Source of the DNA: CAMDHY01 sp046156265
GTDB lineage: Bacteria; Pseudomonadota; Alphaproteobacteria; Rhizobiales; Segnochrobactraceae
NCBI RefSeq assembly: GCF_046156265.1
Contig: NZ_JAWDIR010000004.1
Coordinates: 86,120-150,119 of the forward strand
Length of the DNA: 64,000 bases
Reading direction: 5' to 3'
Of this stretch, positions 44,322-53,494 are shown piece by piece. A program made the position numbers and the translations under genes. The notes under the pieces are model-generated. The model did not search any database. It was not told the DNA's origin and was given only the letters and a program-made list of their open reading frames with translations. How positions within the stretch are numbered: the first letter of the stretch is position 1; every line of letters begins with the position of its first letter.

Positions 44322-45074
44322 TCACAGAACGGGAAGGATGCGGCGCAGGATCGAGGCCGACGACGCCGCCACCTCGTTGACGAAGGCCGTGAAGTCGATG
44401 CGCGAATCGCGGCCCGCGAGGTCGGAGAGCGCCCGGATCACCAGCCACTCGGCCCCGAGCGCCTCGCACGCCTGGGCGAGCGCGCCGCTCTCCATCTCGA
44501 CCGCGAGGCCGCCGAGATCGCGGTTCAGCCGCTCGCGCACCGCCTCGCCGTGGATGTACTGGTCGCCGGAGAGGATGCGGCCATAGGCGATCACCGGCGG
44601 CCGACCAATGCCGCCGGCAGCGCGCGACAAGGGCGGCAGCGCGAAGCCGTCGAGGGCGCCGCGGACACGCCCGAGCAAGGGCGCCGCCACCGGGTAGCCG
44701 AAGCGCTCCGTCGGGTTGAAGAACGGCACGTGGCCGGCCTGGTAGGTGGTGAGGCCGTGATCCTCGAGCACGCCGGCGTCATGCTGCAGCGTCTCCTCGG
44801 CGATCACGACGTCGCCGATCGACAGGCCGGGATCGAGCCCGCCGGCGACGCCGGAGAACACCACCGTCTTCGCCCCGAACCGCTCGATCAGGAGCGCCGT
44901 CGCCATCGCCGTGTTGACCTTCCCGATGCCGGCGAGCGCCAGCACCACCTCGCGCCCGTCGAGGTCGCCACGATCGAATCGCTGCCCGCCGACACTCACC
45001 GTCTCATGGTGGGCGAGCGCCGCCGCCAGATGGGCGTGCTCCTGCGGAATGGCGCATTCGATGGCGATCGTCAT
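44322..45074 (-). CDS. mtnN: 5'-methylthioadenosine/S-adenosylhomocysteine nucleosidase-like protein
   Basis: The 250-residue protein belongs to the nucleoside phosphorylase superfamily. It has FSGVAGGLDPGLSIGDVVIAE, VEMESGALAQACEALG (ribose-binding Met-Glu) and RALSDLAGRDS (catalytic Asp). This fits MTA/SAH nucleosidases, which recycle methionine and autoinducer by-products. The precise purine substrate is inferred. ATG 45074 gives the family start; a frame extending to 45119 is possible but low-quality. Confidence 0.83.
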   Translation of the reverse strand: MTIAIECAIPQEHAHLAAALAHHETVSVGGQRFDRGDLDGREVVLALAGIGKVNTAMATALLIERFGAKTVVFSGVAGGLDPGLSIGDVVIAEETLQHDAGVLEDHGLTTYQAGHVPFFNPTERFGYPVAAPLLGRVRGALDGFALPPLSRAAGGIGRPPVIAYGRILSGDQYIHGEAVRERLNRDLGGLAVEMESGALAQACEALGAEWLVIRALSDLAGRDSRIDFTAFVNEVAASSASILRRILPVL

Positions 45075-45151
45075 GGGGCAGGGGGCTCGGTGACTGTGAC
45101 GGCGCGACACTAGCGGCAACCGCCGGCCGGCAACAGCCCGGCTCTCCCACC

Positions 45152-45308
45152 GTCGTCATCCCGGACAAGCGAGGCGCAGCCGAGCGCCGATCCGGGACCC
45201 AGCGCAAGAGTCCGCGCGAAGCGCATGGCTGAAGCGTCGCGCTCCGCGCGACCAGTTTTCCGCTGGGTCCCGGATCGCTTCGCGTTGCTTCGCGTCCGGG
45301 ATGACGAC
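45152..45308. repeat. Long imperfect inverted repeat with CATCCCGGA/TCCGGGATG arms
   Basis: Arm 45152-45204 (GTCGTCATCCCGGACAAGC and onward to GGGACCCAGCG) and arm 45261-45308 (CGCTGGGTCCCGGATCG to GTCCGGGATGACGAC) are complementary at both ends, with a 56-base centre. This is a common form of dispersed extragenic element in Rhizobiales. Confidence 0.8.
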
Positions 45309-45330
45309 AGAGGGAGGGATCGCAGCATTC

Positions 45331-45397
45331 CGGCACCCTGCGGGTGCCGGCCCTCATCCGGCGCTGCGCGCCACCTTCTCCCGCGAACGGGCGAAGG
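45331..45397. repeat. CCTTCTCCC palindrome, copy 3, with adjacent hairpin
   Basis: CCTTCTCCCG pairs with CGGGCGAAGG at 45374-45397 with one mismatch and loop CGAA. It is preceded by CCCTCATCCGGCGCTGCGCG, the same flank type as the copies near 38098 and 38312. A separate 8-bp hairpin starts at 45331. Confidence 0.7.
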
Positions 45398-45413
45398 CAA
45401 GAGAATCAACCCT

Positions 45414-45788
45414 TTACAGCGCGAAGCTCACCCCACACCCGCACGAGGACGCCGCGTTCGGATTGCGGATCTGGAAGGACTGCCCCATCAGGTCGTCGAC
45501 GAAGTCGATCACCGAGCCGGCGAGGTACTGCACCGACACCGGGTCGATCAGCACCAGCGCGTCGGCGCGCCCGAGCGTCAGGTCGTCCGGCTCGCGCTCG
45601 GTCACGAGGTCGTACTTGTACTGGAAGCCCGAGCAGCCACCGCCCTCGACGGAGACGCGCAGCGCCGTTCCGGGCGCCTCGCTGGCGAGGATCTTGGCGA
45701 CGCGGCGCACCGCGTTGTCGGATAGGGCGACGGGCGAGGCTGCCGCCGGGGAGGCGGTCGACGTGTCGAGCGTGATGGTGTCGGTCAT
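45414..45788 (-). CDS. erpA: Iron-sulfur cluster insertion protein ErpA (A-type carrier)
   Basis: A-type carriers receive Fe-S clusters and pass them to apoproteins. The 124-residue product has the three conserved Cys in VEGGGCSGFQYKYD and the C-terminal SSCGCGVSF. The first 20 residues are a Thr/Ser/Ala-rich extension before the conserved domain. GGAG precedes ATG 45788. It diverges from dgt. Confidence 0.9.
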   Translation of the reverse strand: MTDTITLDTSTASPAAASPVALSDNAVRRVAKILASEAPGTALRVSVEGGGCSGFQYKYDLVTEREPDDLTLGRADALVLIDPVSVQYLAGSVIDFVDDLMGQSFQIRNPNAASSCGCGVSFAL

Positions 45789-46017
45789 GTGTTTCTCCGC
45801 CGGAGGCGGCGTTCAAGGCGCCGGGCCGGTTGAAAACTCTGATGCGTGATAGTTAAGAACGCCGGACCCTCCGGTCAAACGCCGTCGCGGAGATTGCGCC
45901 CTGCCTGCCTCCGTCATCGTTCCGCCAGAGGCCCGATCGCCCGGGGCCGCGCCGTCTGCCGGTGCGCCCGCAAGGGCCCGCTTCGCCAGCGACCCCGCCG
46001 CCTCGCGCGGCCGCCTG

Positions 46018-47157
46018 GTGCCGGAGCCCGAGAGCGCGACGCGCACCGCCTTCCAGCGCGACCGCGACCGCATCCTGCATTCCACCGCCTTTCGCCGCCT
46101 CACCCACAAGACGCAAGTGTTCGTCTCCCACGAGGGCGATCATTTCCGCACGCGCCTCACCCACACGCTCGAGGTGGCGCAGATCGCCCGCTCGATCGCC
46201 CGGGCGCTCGGCCTCGACGAGGACCTCACCGAGGCGGTGGCGCTCGCCCACGATCTCGGCCACACGCCGTTCGGCCACGAGGGCGAGGACGTGCTCGACC
46301 GCTGCCTCGCCGGCCACGGCGGCTTCGACCACAACGCCCAGAGCCTGCGCATCGTCACCCGGCTCGAGCGCCGCTACGCCGCCTTCGACGGCCTCAACCT
46401 CTCATGGGAGGCGATCGAGGGCATCGCCAAGCACAATGGCCCCCTCGTCGGCGCCGATGGCCGCCCGTGCGGGCGCTATGCCCGCCGCCCGCTGCCGCCG
46501 ATCCTGGCGAACCCGCCCGCCGCCGTGCCGGTGCCACCCGAAGGCTTCGCCTCGGCCGAGGCGCAGGTGGCGGCGATTGCCGACGACATCGCCTACGACG
46601 CCCACGACATCGACGACGGCACCCGCGCCGGCCTCGTGCCGGTTGCGGCGTTGGCCGACGTGCCGCTGGTGGGCGACCTCTATGCCGGCGTACGCCGCCG
46701 CCACCCCGGCCTCGACGACGGCCGCCTCGTCGCCGAGGTGGTCCGCGAACTGGTCGGGGCGCTGGTCGACGACGTGCTGGCCGAGAGCCGCCGCCGCATC
46801 GCCGAGGACGCGCCGCGATCAGCCGACGACGTGCGCGCCGGGACGCGGTCGCTGATCGCCTTCGGGCCGGCCGGGGAGGCGCACGACGCGGCGATCAAGA
46901 CCTTCCTGTTCGCCTCGCTCTACCGGCACCCGAAGGTGATGGCGATCCGCGCCGAGGCGGGGCAGGTGGTCACCGACCTCTACCGCGCCTTCACCGCCGA
47001 CCCGACCGCGATGCCGCCCGCCTGGTGCGCCGACCTCGCCAGCGCCGACGAGGGCACGATCGCCCGCCGCGCCGCCGACTACATCGCCGGCATGACCGAC
47101 CGCTTCGCCCTCAGCGAACACCGCCGCCTGTTTGACGATACGCCGGATTTGCGATAG
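46018..47157 (+). CDS. dgt: Deoxyguanosinetriphosphate triphosphohydrolase-like protein
   Basis: This HD-domain dNTP triphosphohydrolase of at least 379 residues has FQRDRDRILHSTAFRRLTHKTQVF, HD-motif residues in RTRLTHTLEVAQIAR and ALAHDLGHTPFGHEGEDVLD, and DDIAYDAHDIDDG. The first usual start codon is GTG 46018, but family-typical sequence continues upstream in frame (ARFASDPAASRGRL), which suggests the true start is earlier. CTG 45901 has GGAG eight bases upstream and is the best candidate; the frame has a stop at 45850. Identity of the product is firm; the 5' end is not. Confidence 0.88.
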   Translation: MPEPESATRTAFQRDRDRILHSTAFRRLTHKTQVFVSHEGDHFRTRLTHTLEVAQIARSIARALGLDEDLTEAVALAHDLGHTPFGHEGEDVLDRCLAGHGGFDHNAQSLRIVTRLERRYAAFDGLNLSWEAIEGIAKHNGPLVGADGRPCGRYARRPLPPILANPPAAVPVPPEGFASAEAQVAAIADDIAYDAHDIDDGTRAGLVPVAALADVPLVGDLYAGVRRRHPGLDDGRLVAEVVRELVGALVDDVLAESRRRIAEDAPRSADDVRAGTRSLIAFGPAGEAHDAAIKTFLFASLYRHPKVMAIRAEAGQVVTDLYRAFTADPTAMPPAWCADLASADEGTIARRAADYIAGMTDRFALSEHRRLFDDTPDLR

Positions 47158-47216
47158 GCGCCGCGCACCCGCGCCGACCGGTCGACGCGCCGAAAACCCT
47201 GAATTCGAGCCTGCCC

Positions 47217-48971
47217 ATGAACCTCCACGCCGACTTCGCCGAGCGCATCCGCACGATCGCCGGCCGCATCGGCCTCGGCACGCCCGAGGCGCTCGCCGCG
47301 GCGAAGATCGTCGTCGAGCCGCCGCGCGAGGCCGGCCATGGCGACCTTGCCACCAACGTCGCGATGGTTCTGGCGAAGGCTGCCGGGCGCAAGCCGCGCG
47401 AGATCGCCACCGAGGTCGCGGCCCACCTCGTCGACGATCCGGATGTCGCCAGCGCCGAGGTGGCCGGTCCCGGCTTCCTCAACATCCGCCTCGCCGACGC
47501 GGTCTGGCCGCGGCTGCTCGCCGCCGTGCTGGAGGAGGGGGCCAACTTCGGCCGTTGCGACGTCGGTGGTGGCCGGCCGATCAACGTCGAATACGTCTCG
47601 GCGAACCCGACCGGGCCGATGCACGTCGGCCACTGCCGCGGCGCCGTGTTCGGCGACGCGCTCGCCTCGCTGCTCGCCTTTGCCGGCTACGACGTGACGC
47701 GCGAGTACTACATCAACGACGCCGGGGCCCAGGTCGACGTGCTCGCCCGCTCCGCCTTCCACCGCTACCGCGAGGCGCTCGGCGAGGACCTCGGCCCGGT
47801 GCCGGAGGGTCTCTACCCGGGTGACTACCTGCTCCCCGTCGGCAAGCATCTCGCCGAGCGCTATGGCGACCTCTTGAAGGGCCAGCCGGAGAGCGAGTGG
47901 CTGCCGGTCGTCCGCGCCGTGACCATCGACGCGATGATGGTGATGATCCGCGAGGATCTCGCCGCCCTCAACGTCCGCCACGACGTGTTCTTCTCCGAGC
48001 GTTCCCTCGTCTCGAACGGGCGTGACCGGGTGAAGGAAGCGATGGCCGCGCTCGCCGCCCGTGGCCTGCTCTACGAGGGTCGCCTCGAGCCGCCGAAGGG
48101 CCAGCCGATCGAGGACTGGGAGGACCGCGAGCAGACGCTGTTCCGGGCGACCGAGTTCGGCGACGACGTCGACCGGCCGCTTCTGAAGTCGGACGGCTCC
48201 TACACCTACTTCGCCAACGACATCGCCTACCACTTCGACAAGATGCTGCGCGGCTTCGACCTGATGGTCGATGTCTGGGGCGCCGATCATGGCGGCTATG
48301 TGAAGCGGATGACGGCGGCGGTGAAGGCGCTGTCGGACGGCAAGGGCGACCTCGACGTCAAGCTCTGCCAGCTGGTGAAGCTCTTCCGCGGCGGCGAGCC
48401 GGTGCGGATGTCGAAGCGCTCGGGCGATTTCGTCACCCTGCGCGACGTCGTCGAGGAGGTCGGCGTCGACGCGGTGCGCTTCATGATGCTCTACCGCAAG
48501 AACGACGCGCCGCTCGATTTCGACTTCAAGAAAGTGACGGAACAGTCTAGAGACAATCCGGTTTTCTACGTTCAGTATGCGCACGCCCGGTGCCGCTCGG
48601 TGTTCCGCCAGGCGGCCGCCGAGATGCCGGATGTCGCGCTCGACCGCGACAGCCTGCGCACGGCGCCGCTGTCGCGGCTCGTCGATCCCGGCGAGCGGGC
48701 GATCATCGCCAAGCTGATGGAGTGGCCTCGGCTCGTCGAGGCCGCGGCGGAGGCGCACGAGCCGCACCGCATCTCCTTCTACCTCTACGATCTCGCCAGC
48801 ACGCTGCACGGCCATTGGAATCGCGGCAAAGAATCGCCCGACTTACGGTTCATTAACGCCGCCGACAGAGACTCCACTTTGGCTCGACTGGCGCTCGTGG
48901 ATGCCGTGGCTGAGGTCCTTTCGGTGGGGTTGACCCTGCTCGGAGTGGCCGCGCCGGACGAGATGCGCTGA
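47217..48971 (+). CDS. argS: Arginyl-tRNA synthetase
   Basis: This class I synthetase charges tRNA-Arg. The 584-residue product has the N-terminal Add1 domain, the HIGH-type motif PTGPMHVGHCRG, the KMSKS-type motif VRMSKRSGDFVTL and the C-terminal anticodon-binding DALR domain (VQYAHARCRSVFR, FYLYDLASTLHGHWNRG). Start ATG 47217 gives the usual length. It lies 59 bases after dgt, probably in the same operon. Confidence 0.95.
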   Translation: MNLHADFAERIRTIAGRIGLGTPEALAAAKIVVEPPREAGHGDLATNVAMVLAKAAGRKPREIATEVAAHLVDDPDVASAEVAGPGFLNIRLADAVWPRLLAAVLEEGANFGRCDVGGGRPINVEYVSANPTGPMHVGHCRGAVFGDALASLLAFAGYDVTREYYINDAGAQVDVLARSAFHRYREALGEDLGPVPEGLYPGDYLLPVGKHLAERYGDLLKGQPESEWLPVVRAVTIDAMMVMIREDLAALNVRHDVFFSERSLVSNGRDRVKEAMAALAARGLLYEGRLEPPKGQPIEDWEDREQTLFRATEFGDDVDRPLLKSDGSYTYFANDIAYHFDKMLRGFDLMVDVWGADHGGYVKRMTAAVKALSDGKGDLDVKLCQLVKLFRGGEPVRMSKRSGDFVTLRDVVEEVGVDAVRFMMLYRKNDAPLDFDFKKVTEQSRDNPVFYVQYAHARCRSVFRQAAAEMPDVALDRDSLRTAPLSRLVDPGERAIIAKLMEWPRLVEAAAEAHEPHRISFYLYDLASTLHGHWNRGKESPDLRFINAADRDSTLARLALVDAVAEVLSVGLTLLGVAAPDEMR

Positions 48972-49056
48972 CCCGGGCTGAGAGGCTTCGGACCGACGAT
49001 TGACGCGCACCGGCGCGTCCGGCGGTGCCGGCCAGCATTTGGGAAGCGTTTCGCCG

Positions 49057-52000
49057 ATGTCGGACCCCCGTTTGCCTGTTCGTCGCGTACCAGCCGCCGC
49101 ACCTCCCGCAGCCGAGGGCGCGCCCGACGACGATCTGCTTATGGAACTCGCGCGCATCGTCGCCGACTCGGTGCCGCAGGAAGCGCCGCCGACCACGCCC
49201 GTGCGGCGCCCGCCGGTGCTGATCGCGCCGCGTCGCCCGGTGACGCCGAACATGCGCCCGCTCCCCTCGGAGCGCGCCGCCGCTGCCGCCCGTGCCGCCG
49301 CGGAGGCGGCGAATGCGCCTGCGCCATCGACCCCGACCGACGAGGAGGTGGCAGAGCGCGGCGAGGAAGCTCTCGTCGAGACGCCGGCCGTCGAGGCCGA
49401 GACCTCGGCGCCGGCCGAGACGGTCGACGCCGTCGAAGTGATCGAAACCGTCGCAACACCGGCACCCCGAACCGAGCCGGAACCCGAACCCGAGCCCGAG
49501 CCCGAGATCGACGAGTTCGAGCGGGCGCTGTCGGCCGAGCTCGGCGCCGCCCCGCTGCGGGCACCGGCCGAAGCGCCGCCGTCCGCGTCGACTCCCGAAC
49601 CGCGATCGCGTGTCAATCTGACCCGGAACGATACGTCACCTCGGCCTGCCGAGGCGCCGGCCGGCGACGGCCTGCCGGTGTTCGTCCGTCGCCAGCAGGC
49701 AGAGGCGGCAGCGCCGCCGGCCGAGCCGTCGCCGCCCGCCGTCGCCGCGACGCTGCCGCCCCGGCCGACCGTCGCCGATCTCGCCGCCGCCCTGTCGCTC
49801 GAACTCGACGTCGCCTCCGAATCCGCTCCCGCCGAAACGGACGCCACCCCTCCGCCGGCCGACAAGCGCGATGGGCCGCGGCCCGCCGTCCAGTCCGCGG
49901 CGAGCGTCTGGCTCGCCCAGTTGCCCGCCCTGGAGCTGCCGCCGCCGGACGGCGAGGAGCCGGCCGCCGCGTCCTCGGAGGATGCGGAGGCCGACGACGA
50001 GCGCGCCCGCCGCATCGCCGAGCGTGAGCAGCGCCGCGAGCAGCGTCGGGCGGCGCGCGCGCAGCGTCGCAGCGAGGAGGAGGCCGATGCCTCCCCGGAG
50101 CCGACGCCGGTCCCGGTGGCGCCCGTCGTCGCCGCCGTTGCGGGCGGCCTCGGCAAATCCTCGGACGCGGATACGCCTCGGGCGAAAGACAGGCCAAGGG
50201 CGGTCGAGAAGCCGGTCCGTGGCGAGAATCCTCTGGCGAGCGAAAGGCCCGCAGGCACGGCCCGTGCGCCCGCCGACGTTCCCGCGGTCGAGACGACCCG
50301 TCCGGTGGCGTCGCCTCGTACGGTCGCCGCGCCGTTCGATTTCGACGCCTTCGAGGCCGAGATCCGCTCCTCGCTCGACGATGGTCCGCTGCCCGAACCA
50401 GTCCGCCCGGGATCGGCCCCCAGAGCCGAAGCACCGCGGGCCGAGTCGCCGCGAGCCGAGTCGCCCGCCGTCGTGGCGAAGCCGTCGATCCCCAAGCCGG
50501 CGGGTTTGACGCCGGCTTCTGTGCCCGGACGCCCGGGCGAGGCCGCCCCCGCCTCCTTCGCGCCGCCGGTTGCGGCATTGCCGATCGCCGCTTCGGCGGT
50601 CGATGAAGGATCCGCCGCGCCGCGACCGCCGAAGGCGCCGGACGACGGCTTCGACCTCGACGCTCTCGAATCCGAGCCCGGCATTTCCGAGGATGCGGTG
50701 CTGCCGCCGCATTCCGACGCCGAGCAGCGGGCCTTGCGCTCGGCGATGCGTGGCCGCCGGCGTGCGCCGGTGGTGGCGATTGCCGCGGCCGCGGCCGTCG
50801 TGCTGCTCGCCGGTGGCGCCACGGCGTGGTGGCTGATGTCGTCGGAGACCGCCGACGGCCCGCCGCCGCTGATCCAGGCCGAGGTCGACCCGGTCAAGAT
50901 CGATCCCCCGGTCTCCGAGGCGCGCGATGCCGGCGAGCCCGGCAAGGCCTTCACCGACCGTGTCAGCGAGGCCGGCGATCCCGCCCGCCAGGTCCTCGAC
51001 CCGGAGGGCCGCCAGACCATCGACCTGCCCATCGCCGGCCGCCAGGCGGGCGACCCGTCGTTGCCGGGCGTTGATACCGACGATCCGCTCGCCCAGCTCG
51101 CCGCCGATCCCAACGCGCCCGTCGAGACGTTCGCGCCGGAACCGGCCGCCGAGATGCAGCCGAAGCGGGTGCGCACCGTCGTCGTCCGTCCGGACGGCAC
51201 CATCGTGCCGCAGCAGGACCTGCCGACGACCGTGACGCCCGAGCCGCAGGCGCCGCCGGCGGCTGGCCTCGCTACCGATCCGGCGACCGTCACCGCCGAG
51301 CCCGGTGGCTTCGCGCCTGGCAGCCAGGCCACCACGGCGCCGGCGGCTGATCCCATCCCGGTGCTCGAGCCCGCCGCCGGCGAGGCCGACAGCCTTGCGG
51401 GGGCGATCGGCTACCCGATGCCGCGCCGCAAGCCGCTAGTGTTCGACGAGACCGCCGACCTGCAGCCGCGGCCGACCTCGAACCTGCCCGACCCGCTGCC
51501 GGCGGCCGCCGGCACGCAGGCGACGCCGGTGTTCGGATCCACACAGGGCGTCGCCACCGGTGCCACCGGGACCCCGTCGTCCGAGCCGGCCACGCCCCTG
51601 CCGGCCGCCAGCGCGACCGACGCCGCCGCTGCGGCGCTGGCCCGCGGCACCACGACCGGCGATGTCGCCACCACCGCTCCGGCGACGACGCCGGCGCCGA
51701 CCGTGACGGCACCGCAGCCCGCCGCGCCGGAGCCCGTTGCCGCAGCCGCACCGGAACCGGTACAGCCGGCGGCCGGCGACGCGGCGTCCGCGGACACGCG
51801 CGCCGTCACCACGACGCCGATCCGCGTCGCCACGCCGGCGGCCCGCCAGGACCCGCCGCCCGCGGTCGACACCGCTCCGGCCGCGGTCGAGCCGCCGCTC
51901 AGCCTGCCGGCGGTGACGCCGCAGCCGACCGCACCGCAGGCCGCGGCACCGGCCGCCGCGGCGCCGGTCGCGGCCGGTCGCTCCGCCCGGCTGCTGCCGC

Positions 52001-52386
52001 CCGCCGGTGCCGGCATCAACCCGTTCGCGCCGTCGACCGAGCAGCCGGCACCCGCCGCCGCCGCGCCGCCGCCGCCCGCCGCAACCGAGACGGCGCCGGC
52101 ACCGGCGGCTGCCGCGCCGGTGGCCGCGACCACCGCTGGCGGCGCCTTCGCGGTGCAGCTCGCCTCGCAGAAGAGCGACGCCGAGGCACGTGCCGCCTAC
52201 GCCTCGCTGCAGCGCCGCTTCCCGTCGATCCTGGGCGGCCTCAGCCCGGTGATCCAGACGGCCGATGTCGGCACGCGCGGAACCTTCTACCGGGTGCGGC
52301 TGCCGTTTGGTTCGGCGACCGAGGCGAACCGCCTCTGCAACGACCTCAAGGCTGCCGGCGGCGACTGCTTCGTCGGACGGAACTGA
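49057..52386 (+). CDS. Very large SPOR-domain inner-membrane protein
   Basis: The 1109-residue protein has a long Pro/Ala/Glu-rich cytoplasmic N-terminal region (about residues 1-570), one membrane helix (VVAIAAAAAVVLLAGGATAW, about 572-594), a Pro/Ala/Thr-rich periplasmic linker and a C-terminal SPOR domain (about 1028-1109, GGAFAVQLASQKSDAEARAA to GDCFVGRN). SPOR domains bind denuded septal peptidoglycan, so a role in cell division like FtsN or DamX is likely. ATG 49057 is chosen as the start of the usual MSDPRLPVRR-like N terminus. The position between argS and nagZ is typical for Rhizobiales. Confidence 0.87.
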   Translation: MSDPRLPVRRVPAAAPPAAEGAPDDDLLMELARIVADSVPQEAPPTTPVRRPPVLIAPRRPVTPNMRPLPSERAAAAARAAAEAANAPAPSTPTDEEVAERGEEALVETPAVEAETSAPAETVDAVEVIETVATPAPRTEPEPEPEPEPEIDEFERALSAELGAAPLRAPAEAPPSASTPEPRSRVNLTRNDTSPRPAEAPAGDGLPVFVRRQQAEAAAPPAEPSPPAVAATLPPRPTVADLAAALSLELDVASESAPAETDATPPPADKRDGPRPAVQSAASVWLAQLPALELPPPDGEEPAAASSEDAEADDERARRIAEREQRREQRRAARAQRRSEEEADASPEPTPVPVAPVVAAVAGGLGKSSDADTPRAKDRPRAVEKPVRGENPLASERPAGTARAPADVPAVETTRPVASPRTVAAPFDFDAFEAEIRSSLDDGPLPEPVRPGSAPRAEAPRAESPRAESPAVVAKPSIPKPAGLTPASVPGRPGEAAPASFAPPVAALPIAASAVDEGSAAPRPPKAPDDGFDLDALESEPGISEDAVLPPHSDAEQRALRSAMRGRRRAPVVAIAAAAAVVLLAGGATAWWLMSSETADGPPPLIQAEVDPVKIDPPVSEARDAGEPGKAFTDRVSEAGDPARQVLDPEGRQTIDLPIAGRQAGDPSLPGVDTDDPLAQLAADPNAPVETFAPEPAAEMQPKRVRTVVVRPDGTIVPQQDLPTTVTPEPQAPPAAGLATDPATVTAEPGGFAPGSQATTAPAADPIPVLEPAAGEADSLAGAIGYPMPRRKPLVFDETADLQPRPTSNLPDPLPAAAGTQATPVFGSTQGVATGATGTPSSEPATPLPAASATDAAAAALARGTTTGDVATTAPATTPAPTVTAPQPAAPEPVAAAAPEPVQPAAGDAASADTRAVTTTPIRVATPAARQDPPPAVDTAPAAVEPPLSLPAVTPQPTAPQAAAPAAAAPVAAGRSARLLPPAGAGINPFAPSTEQPAPAAAAPPPPAATETAPAPAAAAPVAATTAGGAFAVQLASQKSDAEARAAYASLQRRFPSILGGLSPVIQTADVGTRGTFYRVRLPFGSATEANRLCNDLKAAGGDCFVGRN

Positions 52387-52462
52387 GCGGCCACCGGGTG
52401 GCCGCCGGCTTGACGGCCGGCGGTCCGGCGGCGTCTATGGCCGCCGACCACGAGGCGCACCG

Positions 52463-53494
52463 ATGGCTGTGGAATCGAAGGCCTTCATCACCGGCGCTGC
52501 CGGGCTGTCGCTGACGGCGGACGAGCAGGCGTTCCTCGCCGCGGAGCGGCCGTGGGGCCTCATCCTGTTCGCCCGCAACTGCGACACGCCAACCCAGATC
52601 ATTGATCTCGTATTACGGTTCCGGCAGCTCGTCGGCCGCGCCGACGCGCCGGTGCTGATCGACCAGGAAGGCGGCCGCGTGCAGCGGCTGAAGCCGCCGG
52701 GCTGGCGCCGCTACCCGACCGGCCGCGCCTATGGCGAGGTTTACGACGCCGATCCCGCGGCCGGCCGCCGCGCTGCCTTCCTCGGTGCCCGCCTGATCGC
52801 CGAGGACCTCGCCGCGCTCGGCATCACCGTCGACTGCCTGCCGGTCGCCGACGTGCCGGCCCCCGACGGCCACGACGTCATCGGCGACCGCGCCTATTCG
52901 ACCGATCCCGCCGTCGTCGCCGACATGGCACGCGCGGCCGCCGAGGGGCTGATGGCCGGCGGCGTGCTGCCGGTCGTCAAGCACGTGCCCGGCCACGGCC
53001 GCGCCCGCGCCGACAGCCACCTGGCACTGCCGGTCGTCGAGACCGATCGCGCCACGCTGGAGGCGATCGACTTCGCGCCGTTCAAGGCGCTCACCGACCT
53101 GCCGCTCGCGATGACCGCCCACGTCGTCTACACGGCGATCGATCCGCACGCGCCCGCGACCACCTCGGCTCGCGTGATCGAGGAGGTGATCCGCGGCACG
53201 ATCGGCTTCGACGGCTGCCTGATGGGCGACGACGTGTCGATGAAGGCGCTCGCCGGCACCATCGACGACCGCACGCGCGCTCTGTTTTCCGCCGGCTGCG
53301 ATCTCGCCCTCCACTGCAACGGCGACTTCTCCGAGATGCGGGACGTCGCCGCGGCGACGCCGGTGCTCGCCGGGGAGGCGGAACGCCGGGCCTCGGCGGC
53401 GCTCGCGCGGCTGACGGCGCCCGAGCCCTTCGACCGTGACGAGGCGGTGGCCGTCGTGGAGAGGCTCACGGCGGTTGCCGGGGCGGTCGCGTGA
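52463..53494 (+). CDS. nagZ: Beta-N-acetylhexosaminidase NagZ
   Basis: This cytosolic GH3 enzyme removes GlcNAc from muropeptides in cell-wall recycling. The 343-residue product has LILFARNCDTP, LIDQEGGRVQRLKPP, the catalytic KHVPGHGRARADSHLALP and the nucleophile Asp in LMGDDVSMKAL. It follows the SPOR gene by 76 bases, which contain two GC hairpins, and its stop overlaps the scpA GTG by 4 bases. Confidence 0.93.
   Translation: MAVESKAFITGAAGLSLTADEQAFLAAERPWGLILFARNCDTPTQIIDLVLRFRQLVGRADAPVLIDQEGGRVQRLKPPGWRRYPTGRAYGEVYDADPAAGRRAAFLGARLIAEDLAALGITVDCLPVADVPAPDGHDVIGDRAYSTDPAVVADMARAAAEGLMAGGVLPVVKHVPGHGRARADSHLALPVVETDRATLEAIDFAPFKALTDLPLAMTAHVVYTAIDPHAPATTSARVIEEVIRGTIGFDGCLMGDDVSMKALAGTIDDRTRALFSAGCDLALHCNGDFSEMRDVAAATPVLAGEAERRASAALARLTAPEPFDRDEAVAVVERLTAVAGAVA

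Larger units (their letters stand above)
45075..45413. other. Repeat-filled spacer between mtnN and erpA
   Basis: The 339 bases hold no gene. They contain a long inverted repeat (45152-45308), an 8-bp hairpin CGGCACCC/GGGTGCCG (45331-45349) and a third copy of the CCTTCTCCC palindrome. Confidence 0.7.

Noticed and set aside
48843..51356. An 837-codon Ser/Gly/Ala-rich minus-strand frame
   Set aside because: It is the complement of the SPOR gene; composition is a shadow of its Pro/Ala-rich coding strand.
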